Source: Pseudolabrys sp. (GTDB lineage Bacteria > Pseudomonadota > Alphaproteobacteria > Rhizobiales > Xanthobacteraceae). Taken from it: 6,359 bases of DNA. Position 1 is the stretch's first letter. Every line of letters starts with the position of its first letter. The stretch lies in the NCBI GenBank assembly GCA_019246455.1, contig JAFAQJ010000193.1:1-6359 (forward strand), in the 5' to 3' direction. The position numbers were made by a program, and so were the translations under genes. Below the pieces are notes generated by a model. It was not told the origin of the DNA and made no database searches. It worked only from the letters and a program-made list of their open reading frames with translations. Positions 1 through 5,728 of the stretch are shown piece after piece.

Positions 1-557
1 AGTCGGCCTGGACCAATGCGGGCGTCGACTTCACGTTCACAGCGAACGGTCAACTTTCACCCTCCATCAACAGCATCACGCTGCCAAGCGTGACCGTCGA
101 CGGTGTCTCCCTCGGTGATGTCCGCATGGTGTTCGGCACTCAGGGCATTACCCAGTTCGCCGACCCGAATGGAACAGCGCAGGTAAACCTGCTGCAGCAA
201 AATGGTTTTGCGGCTGGCCAGCTGCAGTCGATCGCGGTCAACGACAAAGGCGATATCACCGGCACCTATTCGAACGGCCGCACGCTCAACCTCGCGCAGG
301 TGACGCTGGCAAACTTCAGCGGCGCCAACAGCCTCAAGCGCATTGATGGTGGCGCGTTCGAAGCGACCGCGGACTCCGGCCCACCGACCTACAATGCAGA
401 CGGTAAGATCCAGGGATCGGCGCTCGAAGGCTCGAACACCGACATCGCCGACGAATTCACCAAACTGATCGTGACGCAACAGGCCTATTCGGCGAATACG
501 CGCGTGATCACGACCAGCAACCAGATGGTTCAGGACCTCCTGAACATGTTGCGGTAG
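1..557 (+). CDS. flgE: Flagellar hook protein FlgE, 3' part (start lies before the window)
   Basis: This is the carboxy-terminal part of the hook protein, the subunit of the curved extracellular universal joint between the flagellar rod and the filament. The open frame is entered from the left edge (first full codon at position 3) and gives 184 residues up to a TAG stop. The early part is beta-rich, typical of the FlgE outer domains. The last ~45 residues, from GSALEGSNTDIADEFTKLIV through TQQAYSANTRVITTSNQM to LLNMLR, match the conserved C-terminal helix shared by rod, hook and HAP1 proteins, which packs with the N-terminal helix in the inner tube. The segment has no cysteine, as expected for an exported axial protein. 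A GTG at 90 lies inside the gene and is not a start. flgK follows 49 nt downstream in the same direction, so co-transcription is likely. FlgE is preferred over FlgF or FlgG because flgK and flgL follow directly; that choice is inference. Confidence 0.88.
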   Translation, partial: SAWTNAGVDFTFTANGQLSPSINSITLPSVTVDGVSLGDVRMVFGTQGITQFADPNGTAQVNLLQQNGFAAGQLQSIAVNDKGDITGTYSNGRTLNLAQVTLANFSGANSLKRIDGGAFEATADSGPPTYNADGKIQGSALEGSNTDIADEFTKLIVTQQAYSANTRVITTSNQMVQDLLNMLR

Positions 558-606
558 CGCGTTCGCCTCGCCGTGTGGCGGGCGTTAGTAAGGGACGGCG
601 GCTCGT

Positions 607-2469
607 ATGGGTCTTTCACAGGCACTCGTTGCGGCGGTTTCCGGACTGCGTGCCACCCAGACGGGCCTGTCGCTCGTCGCCGGCAACGTCGCCAATGCCA
701 ACACCCCGGGCTACGTTCGCAAAACGATCACGCCGGTCGCGGTGTCGTCGAATGGCGTCGGCATCAGCGTGCAAACCGGCAATGTGCAGCGCGAGCTCGA
801 CAAGTTCGTGCAATCGCAACTGCGTTCTGAGCAGGCCGGCGCCTCCTACGCCGACATGAGGTCCCAATTCTTCGATCAACTGCAAAGTATCCTCGGCACG
901 CCCGGCTCCAGCAGCTCGCTCGAATCTGGCTTCAATAATTTCGTCAATTCACTCCAGGCTCTGACGACAAGCCCGGACGATCCGTCGGCACAAAGTGGGG
1001 TGGTCACAGCTGCACAAGCGCTGACGCAGCAGCTCAACAGCATGTCGAACAGCATTCAGGGCTTGCGCGCGAATGCTGAACTCGGCCTGTCAGACTCCGT
1101 GAGCAGCGCCAATACGGACATTCAGCGTATTGCTCAGCTCAATGCGCAGATTTCAAGCTCGAGCACGCAGGACGGCGCCTATGCGACGTTGCTCGATCAG
1201 CGCGATGCCGCGATTGACGACTTGTCCAAGCTCATGGATATCAAAGTTGTTCAGGGCAACAACAATACGGTCACGGTCTCAACGACGTCGGGCGTGCAGC
1301 TTGTCGGCCTGCAACCGGTCACCCTGCAGTTCGACGCGAAGGGCACGATCACGCCAGCGTCGCAGTGGAGTGCCGACCCGACTAAGCGCAGCGTCGGCAC
1401 GATCACCGTGGTATCGCCTAGCGGTGCGTCGATCGATCTCATCCAAACCGATGGCATTCGTTCCGGCCAGATCGCCGCTTACCTGCAGATGCGCGATCAG
1501 GATCTGGTACAAGCGCAAAACCAGCTCGACGCCCTGGCAACCTCGATGTCGCAGGCAGTGTCGGACCGCACGACCGCTGGCTCGGCGATCGGCTCGCCGC
1601 CTGTTACCGGCTTTTCGGTCGACACGACTGGCCTCGCCAATGGCAATTCCATTGAGATCGATTACACCGACACACTCACCAACACGCAGCACGCGCTCAC
1701 GCTGGTGCGTGTCGACGATCCTGGCGCGCTGCCGCTTCCTAACACGGCGACTACCAACCCGAACGACACCGTGGTCGGCATCGATTTCTCGGGCGGCATG
1801 TCGTCCGTCGCTGCGCAGATCAGCGCTGCGCTGGCGGGCAAAGGCATGACCGTAAGCAATTCCGGCGCGACATTGAATTTCCTCAACGGCGGCAGCGGGA
1901 TGGCGGTCAACATCACCGGCGCCTCCACCACGATCACGCAGACCGGCACCATCAACGGCGGGCCCCAGGTGCCCCTGTTTGTCGATGGCAATCAGCCATT
2001 CACCGGCACGATCACGGCTTACGGCCAGCAGAGCATTGGTTACGCCGGTCGTATCTCGATCAATCAGGCGCTGGCCGCCGATCCCTCGAAGCTCGTGCAA
2101 TACGCAGCGGGGACGGCAAGCGGCGACGCTACGCGGCCAAACTTCATCTACGACCAGTTGGTCAATGCCTCGCTGACATACGCGCCTAACACGGGGATCG
2201 GCACGACGACGGCGCCGTTTAGCGGTTCGGTCTCGACCTTCCTGCGGCAAGTCATCAGTGCGCAGAGCAACGCCGCTGATGCGGCCACCAATCTGAAACA
2301 GGGCCAGGACGTCGTGCTCAATTCGTTACAGCAGCGCTACAACCAGGGCGCCGGCGTCAACGTCGACGAAGAGATGAGCAACCTCCTGACGTTGCAGAAC
2401 GCCTACGCCGCCAATGCGCGCGTACTGTCCGCGGTCAAAGACATGTTCGACTTGCTGATGCAGATGTGA
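607..2469 (+). CDS. flgK: Flagellar hook-associated protein 1 (HAP1)
   Basis: FlgK is the first of the two junction proteins between hook and filament; it is exported through the flagellar type III apparatus and sits on the distal end of the hook. The 620-residue product has both family ends. Residues 1-40 form the rod/hook N-terminal domain with the ANANTPGYVRK signature, and residues ~585-620 form the C-terminal helix (VNVDEEMSNLLTLQNAYAAN, then ARVLSAVKDMFDLL). Residues ~85-320 are alpha-helical HAP1 core. Residues ~330-450 form a beta-rich, Thr/Asn/Gly-rich stretch that probably makes an outer domain; with it the protein exceeds the 547 residues of the E. coli protein. There is no cysteine. 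The ATG at 607 is supported by alignment of the N-terminal motif and an AAGGGA Shine-Dalgarno-like stretch at 590-595. flgL begins 7 nt after the stop. The long minus-strand frame opposite its middle is judged a composition artefact. Confidence 0.96.
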   Translation: MGLSQALVAAVSGLRATQTGLSLVAGNVANANTPGYVRKTITPVAVSSNGVGISVQTGNVQRELDKFVQSQLRSEQAGASYADMRSQFFDQLQSILGTPGSSSSLESGFNNFVNSLQALTTSPDDPSAQSGVVTAAQALTQQLNSMSNSIQGLRANAELGLSDSVSSANTDIQRIAQLNAQISSSSTQDGAYATLLDQRDAAIDDLSKLMDIKVVQGNNNTVTVSTTSGVQLVGLQPVTLQFDAKGTITPASQWSADPTKRSVGTITVVSPSGASIDLIQTDGIRSGQIAAYLQMRDQDLVQAQNQLDALATSMSQAVSDRTTAGSAIGSPPVTGFSVDTTGLANGNSIEIDYTDTLTNTQHALTLVRVDDPGALPLPNTATTNPNDTVVGIDFSGGMSSVAAQISAALAGKGMTVSNSGATLNFLNGGSGMAVNITGASTTITQTGTINGGPQVPLFVDGNQPFTGTITAYGQQSIGYAGRISINQALAADPSKLVQYAAGTASGDATRPNFIYDQLVNASLTYAPNTGIGTTTAPFSGSVSTFLRQVISAQSNAADAATNLKQGQDVVLNSLQQRYNQGAGVNVDEEMSNLLTLQNAYAANARVLSAVKDMFDLLMQM

Positions 2470-2471
2470 GG
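2468..2471 (+). promoter_or_regulatory. Ribosome binding site of flgL, overlapping the flgK stop
   Basis: GAGG lies 5 nt before the flgL ATG and shares two bases with the TGA stop of flgK (2467-2469). Ribosomes terminating on flgK therefore finish on the flgL Shine-Dalgarno, an arrangement that favours translational coupling of the two junction proteins. It also fixes the flgL start at 2477. Confidence 0.6.
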
Positions 2472-2476
2472 TCGGA

Positions 2477-3982
2477 ATGAGCGTAAGCAGCGTGGGCGGC
2501 CAAAGCGCCCTGATGATCCAGAGCCTGGTGCGCATGCGCGCGCAGCTCGACGATCTGTCGCGCCAGCTCTCAACCGGCCAGAAATCCGACAATTACGCTG
2601 GATTAGGCGCAGGCGCTGGGCTGAGCGTTAGCCTCAACTCGCAGCTCGCCAACATCAACGGATACGACAACACCATCGACAACGTGAATACCCGCGTGAG
2701 CCTTGCGACGCAGGCGCTCGACCGCATCGCGGCGATCGGCAGCACGACGAAATCCTCGCTCAACCAGATCAATGTCGCTTCGAGTGGCGTGACGCAGACG
2801 GCCGCGCAAGCCACTGCGCAATCGTCGCTCGATGAACTTCTGGGCCTGCTCAACACCCAGGCCGGTAATCGTTACATCTTCTCGGGTAAGGCAACGAACC
2901 AGCCGTCCGTCGATACTCTTGACCACATTCTCAATGGCAACGGTGCCCAGGCCGGGCTCAAACAGCTCATTTCCGAACGCACGACCGCTGACCTTGGCGC
3001 CAATGGTCTCGGCCGCCTCAACGTCACAGCGCCGACCTCGACTTCGGTCGCGGTGACACAACAAGCTACCGTTTTTGGCCTTAAGCTCGCATCAGTGTCT
3101 TCGACCCTGACCGGGGCGACCGTCACGGGGCCGAGCGGGTCGCCGGCCTCGTTTTCCGTCGATCTGGGCGGCACCAATCCGAGTGACGGCGATACGCTGA
3201 CCGTTCGCTTCAATCTTCCGGATGGCACCAGCGAGAACGTGACGTTGACGGCGACGACGGCTTCGCCGCCCGGCTCGAATCAATTCACGATCGGGACGAC
3301 GCCGGCGGCGACTGCCGCCAATCTGCAGACGGCATTGGGTGGTGCGATTGGCACCTTGGCTTCAACTTCGCTCGCGGCCGCGTCAGCGGTTACGGCGGGC
3401 AATGATTTCTTCAATGCCGACGCTAACAACCCGCCACCGCGCGTGGCCGGGCCGCCGTTTGATACTGCGACGGCCATGACGGCCGGCACCACCGCCAATA
3501 CCGTGATCTGGTACACCGGAGATCCCAGCAATCCGGCCAATGCGCGTTCGAGTGCGACGGCCCGCATCGACCCGACGCTGACCGTCTCATACGGAACACA
3601 AGCCAACGAGGATGCGATCCGCAGCGTCCTGAAGAACGTCGCATTGCTTGCCGCCGCTAGCTATTCGCCGAGCGATCCGAACGCGTCGGCGCAGAGCGCG
3701 GCGCTCAATCAGCGACTTTCTTCCGACCTCGACAGTTCGGGCGGCGTACAGGGCGTGCAGGCGATCGAAGCGCAGTTGGCCGGCACTCAGCAGTCGCTGT
3801 CGGCGGCGAAGGACCGACACACTCAGACGTCGTCGATGCTTAATGACTTTCTGCAGTCGATCGTGGGCGTATCGAATGAAGATGTTGGCGCGCAAATGCT
3901 GACACTGCAAACGCGCCTGCAGGCGTCGCTGCAAACGACAGCGATGCTGTATCAGACCAGCTTGGTCAATTATCTGAAATAG
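2477..3982 (+). CDS. flgL: Flagellar hook-associated protein 3 (HAP3), flagellin-like
   Basis: FlgL is the second junction protein: it sits on FlgK and offers the surface onto which flagellin polymerises. The 501-residue product has flagellin-type ends. The N-terminal helix (residues ~10-100) contains MRAQLDDLSRQLSTGQKSDN, and after residues ~117-139 comes the GNRYIFSGKATNQP segment characteristic of FlgL. The C-terminal helices (~405-501) end in QMLTLQTRLQASLQTTAMLY and LVNYLK. Residues ~210-370 are a low-complexity, Thr/Ala/Gly/Ser-rich, beta-forming region absent from short FlgL proteins (E. coli FlgL is 317 residues) and probably form an outer domain. No cysteine is present. The position directly after flgK separates it from a true flagellin. 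The TAG stop lies 3 nt from the stop of the convergent flaF, and no terminator is visible between them. Confidence 0.93.
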   Translation: MSVSSVGGQSALMIQSLVRMRAQLDDLSRQLSTGQKSDNYAGLGAGAGLSVSLNSQLANINGYDNTIDNVNTRVSLATQALDRIAAIGSTTKSSLNQINVASSGVTQTAAQATAQSSLDELLGLLNTQAGNRYIFSGKATNQPSVDTLDHILNGNGAQAGLKQLISERTTADLGANGLGRLNVTAPTSTSVAVTQQATVFGLKLASVSSTLTGATVTGPSGSPASFSVDLGGTNPSDGDTLTVRFNLPDGTSENVTLTATTASPPGSNQFTIGTTPAATAANLQTALGGAIGTLASTSLAAASAVTAGNDFFNADANNPPPRVAGPPFDTATAMTAGTTANTVIWYTGDPSNPANARSSATARIDPTLTVSYGTQANEDAIRSVLKNVALLAAASYSPSDPNASAQSAALNQRLSSDLDSSGGVQGVQAIEAQLAGTQQSLSAAKDRHTQTSSMLNDFLQSIVGVSNEDVGAQMLTLQTRLQASLQTTAMLYQTSLVNYLK

Positions 3983-3985
3983 CGC

Positions 3986-4354
3986 TCAGGCAGGGCGCGC
4001 GCGCAAGCCGGCGGCGAGCTCGCGGTTAATGCGGATCAGCGAACCGAGCATCTCGGGCTTCGGGTCGGCCTGGGTCGTGACCGTATGGTTGAATACAAAA
4101 AGACCGAGATTGGCGATATTCTGGCGAATATTTTTCGGCAACGGATTGTCCGGATTGGTCACCGCCGTCACGAAAATCGACCATAGCTTGCGATTGTATC
4201 GCAGTGCCTCGTCGAGGTCGGCGCGCTTACTGTCCCATGCGTCGCTGATCGCCTGAAGCCGCGCTGCGGCTTGCAGCAACAGATCCGCCTCCAGGTCACG
4301 CGCGCCGACGGTCTGTTTCGCGACCTTGCCGTATGTCTTCGCGGCCTGCTGCAT
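3986..4354 (-). CDS. flaF: Flagellin biosynthesis regulator FlaF
   Basis: FlaF is a small cytoplasmic protein of alphaproteobacteria needed for normal flagellin production and secretion; in Caulobacter it acts opposite to FlbT. The 122-residue product is helical throughout. Recognisable family features are the MQQAAKTYGKVAKQT start, the ELEADLLLxAAARL-like helix (here residues 19-34), RYNRKLWSIFVTAVTNPDNP at 52-71, and LPKNIRQNIANLGLFVFNH at 72-90. The ATG at 4352-4354 is chosen because it matches the family start and has a perfect AAGGAG upstream. A TTG nine codons earlier (4381) has no comparable support. The first 59 nt overlap the 3' end of flbT in another frame, so the two are likely co-transcribed and perhaps translationally coupled. 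It ends 3 nt from the stop of the opposing flgL. Confidence 0.92.
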   Translation of the reverse strand: MQQAAKTYGKVAKQTVGARDLEADLLLQAAARLQAISDAWDSKRADLDEALRYNRKLWSIFVTAVTNPDNPLPKNIRQNIANLGLFVFNHTVTTQADPKPEMLGSLIRINRELAAGLRARPA

Positions 4355-4730
4355 GGTCGAGCAACTCCTTCTCGTAAGCAATTAATGCGCCAGCGGCCTT
4401 GAGGGCCTTATACATGTCGCCGGCCAGAATGTGGTTGTTGATGGTTTCGATATAAGGCCACGCGCTCGGTGCGGCCTGGACGAGATCGTGCACCAAAGAA
4501 AAATAGGTCTCGTGATGGGCACGTGGATCGCGGGATGTGTACATGAGTTGCGCCGCGAGATAGATCCGCTTGGCTGGCGTGTCGGCGCGCTCCGACGTCA
4601 GGATATCTTTTTCGCGCAGGATCGGCACGCTGCCGTCGATCAGAAACCGCGTGCGGGCACCGCCATTGGTGATGACACAATCCCCGATGATGATCCGTTC
4701 GCCGGGCTTGAGTTCGACCTTAAGGCTCAT
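4296..4730 (-). CDS. flbT: Flagellin translational regulator FlbT
   Basis: FlbT controls flagellin synthesis after transcription. In Caulobacter it associates with the flagellin mRNA leader and lowers the transcript's translation and stability; in Brucella and in the Bradyrhizobium lateral system it acts positively. The 144-residue cytoplasmic product starts MSLKVELKPGERIIIGDCVI, the family's signature beta-strand start. It continues with FLIDGSVPILREKDILTSE (30-48), the RIYLAAQLMY helix (55-64), and INNHILAGDMYKALKAAGAL near the C-terminus (98-117). Cys18 is the only cysteine in any complete protein of this window. The reading frame stays open upstream to 4856, but that stretch lies in the flagellin gene and does not resemble FlbT, so the ATG at 4728-4730 is used. 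The start is 4 nt after the flagellin stop with no convincing Shine-Dalgarno (upstream reads ATTCCATTAGCACC), which suggests dependence on flagellin translation. The last 59 nt overlap flaF. The sign of its regulation here cannot be read from sequence. Confidence 0.94.
   Translation of the reverse strand: MSLKVELKPGERIIIGDCVITNGGARTRFLIDGSVPILREKDILTSERADTPAKRIYLAAQLMYTSRDPRAHHETYFSLVHDLVQAAPSAWPYIETINNHILAGDMYKALKAAGALIAYEKELLDHAAGREDIRQGRETDRRRA
4365..4370 (-). promoter_or_regulatory. Ribosome binding site of flaF, inside the flbT coding region
   Basis: Read on the minus strand this is AAGGAG, a full match to the anti-Shine-Dalgarno core, ending 10 nt before the ATG at 4354. The spacing is slightly long. 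It lies wholly within the flbT coding sequence and decides the flaF start in favour of the 122-residue protein over the TTG at 4381. Confidence 0.7.
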
Positions 4731-4734
4731 GGTG

Positions 4735-5553
4735 CTAATGGAATAGCCGCAACACGTTCTGGTCCGCCTGCGAGGCGAGCGATAGCGCGGTGGTGGATAG
4801 CTGCTGGCGCGTCTGCAGGGCCAGAAGGTTGGCACCTTCCTCGTTGCTATCTGCAAGTGTGAGGTTGTCAGCGCCGGTATTCAGTGTGCTGATCATCGCC
4901 TTGGTGAAGTCCTGGCGTACCTGCACAGTCGAAAGGTTCGCGCTCAGGGCTTGGGCTTGCGACCGGAATGTCGTGAGGGCCGCGGAAAGCTGCGTCGAGG
5001 CCGTGGTGATGTCGGACGTGGCAGCCCAATTGTTGACCGATGCATTGATGGCGAGCGCGCCGGCGCTCGTGTCGGTGACACCGTTTACCGTCGTGCTCGA
5101 CGAGCCCGTTTCGTTGAGCGTGATCGTGAGGCTCTGGCCGTTCAACAGATTGATGCCGTTGAAGCCAGAATCGGCCGCGAGCTGGTCGATATTCGTCCGC
5201 AGAGCGTCGAACTGCGTCGACAACGAGGCCCGCACGGTCGGATCGGTGGTCTGCATCGCCTGCGTGGTCAACGATTGCGCCGACTGGACCATTTTGGTGA
5301 TCGCGGTGATACCGTTGTTGGCGGCCTGGATCGTATTGATGCCGTTCGACATGGAGTCGAGCAACGATGACAGGTCGTTCGCGCGATTGTTGAGACCCTG
5401 CGCCGTGAAATAGTTGTTCGGATTGTCGAGCGCGGAGTTGACGCGCTTGCCGGTCGCCAGTCTCTGCTGCGTCTGGCTGATCAAGTCGGCGGTCTTCTGC
5501 AACTGCAGTAGGTTTGACCGCACGCCAGCGGACAGGACGACGTCGTTGCTCAT
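4735..5553 (-). CDS. Flagellin, complete copy (short alphaproteobacterial, LafA-like type)
   Basis: This encodes the filament subunit, exported through the flagellar channel and polymerised beyond FlgL. The 272-residue product has the two conserved flagellin ends. N-terminal residues 1-140 contain QTQQRLATGKRVNSALDNP and later DSGFNGINLLNGQ; C-terminal residues ~180-272 contain GANLLALQTRQQLSTTALSL and end in NVLRLFH. The variable outer domain between them is only about 40-50 residues, so the filament surface should be plain. There is no cysteine. The ATG at 5551-5553 has GAGG 8 nt upstream. The upstream 175-bp gap holds a terminator for the other flagellin and a large palindrome. Downstream, flbT starts after 4 nt with no terminator, giving a flagellin-flbT-flaF transcript. 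The product is about 80% identical, without gaps, to the visible part of the neighbouring flagellin. The length and linkage to flbT resemble lateral flagellins (LafA) of Bradyrhizobium, but a polar assignment cannot be excluded. Confidence 0.95.
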   Translation of the reverse strand: MSNDVVLSAGVRSNLLQLQKTADLISQTQQRLATGKRVNSALDNPNNYFTAQGLNNRANDLSSLLDSMSNGINTIQAANNGITAITKMVQSAQSLTTQAMQTTDPTVRASLSTQFDALRTNIDQLAADSGFNGINLLNGQSLTITLNETGSSSTTVNGVTDTSAGALAINASVNNWAATSDITTASTQLSAALTTFRSQAQALSANLSTVQVRQDFTKAMISTLNTGADNLTLADSNEEGANLLALQTRQQLSTTALSLASQADQNVLRLFH

Positions 5554-5561
5554 GGCTCAAG

Positions 5562-5565
5562 CCTC
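5562..5565 (-). promoter_or_regulatory. Ribosome binding site of the complete flagellin gene
   Basis: Read on the minus strand this is GAGG, 8 nt before the ATG at 5553. It supports that start. The leader between the palindrome (ending at 5615) and the ATG is about 61 nt, the region in which a FlbT-type regulator would be expected to act. Confidence 0.55.
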
Positions 5566-5614
5566 GCGCGAAGGTAATTCCGGCCGTAGGGACGGCGAGG
5601 CGATAGTGCGAGGA

Positions 5615-5667
5615 TTATGGTTAGCGCATGGTTAAGGCAGGACATCTTAACGATGCGCTAACCATAA
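5615..5667. promoter_or_regulatory. Large palindrome with paired CtrA-like sites upstream of the flagellin gene
   Basis: Arms TTATGGTTAGCGCAT (5615-5629) and ATGCGCTAACCATAA (5653-5667) are perfect 15-bp inverted repeats. After one G/G mismatch (5630/5652) the symmetry continues for six more base pairs (5631-5636 with 5646-5651) around a 9-nt centre. Each strand carries TTAA-N7-CTAA: 5647-5661 on the + strand and 5635-5621 on the - strand. This differs by one base from the TTAA-N7-TTAA consensus of the cell-cycle and motility regulator CtrA. A CATAAT hexamer on the - strand (5619-5614) could be a -10 element for the flagellin gene, though no -35 match stands 16-18 nt before it. No T-run follows on either strand, so it is not a typical terminator. 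An operator for another dyad-binding activator, or a leader-RNA hairpin, are alternatives. Confidence 0.5.
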
Positions 5668-5677
5668 ATTGGCGCGC

Positions 5678-5708
5678 AAAAAAAACGGCGGCGCCGAAGC
5701 GCCGCCGT
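5678..5708 (-). terminator. Intrinsic terminator after the second flagellin gene, UUCG loop
   Basis: On the minus strand a perfect 10-bp stem, ACGGCGGCGC pairing with GCGCCGCCGT, is closed by a C(UUCG)G tetraloop (+ strand loop 5695-5698) and followed at once by eight T residues (5685-5678). It begins 20 nt after the TAA of the right-hand flagellin gene. It should end most transcripts of that gene before they reach the palindrome and the next flagellin gene, which therefore probably has its own promoter between 5554 and 5677. Confidence 0.93.
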
Positions 5709-5728
5709 CGATAGAAGCTGTTCCCGCT

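Noticed and set aside
567..582. Hairpin between flgE and flgK as a possible terminator
   Set aside because: The stem is only 6 bp including one G-T pair, with a 4-nt loop and no T-run after it. It is more likely incidental in GC-rich spacer, and flgE-flgK are probably co-transcribed.
1279..2250. Long minus-strand open frame (323 codons) opposite flgK
   Set aside because: It is fully antisense to a well-supported gene. Its product is Arg-rich with no recognisable domain, as expected from a complementary frame in GC-rich coding DNA, and it has no flanking signals.
4355..4381. TTG start giving a 9-residue longer FlaF
   Set aside because: The ATG at 4354 has a full AAGGAG upstream and begins at the family's usual N-terminus. 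The TTG alternative lacks both.
4731..4856. Upstream extension of the flbT frame by 42 codons
   Set aside because: The extra residues (rich in Arg, Pro and Ser) lie entirely within the flagellin gene and do not resemble FlbT. The family start MSLKVELKPG occurs at 4730.
4790..5413. Plus-strand open frame (207 codons) opposite the flagellin gene
   Set aside because: It is a complementary-frame shadow of the flagellin. The product shows no domain and a similar shadow occurs opposite the second flagellin copy.
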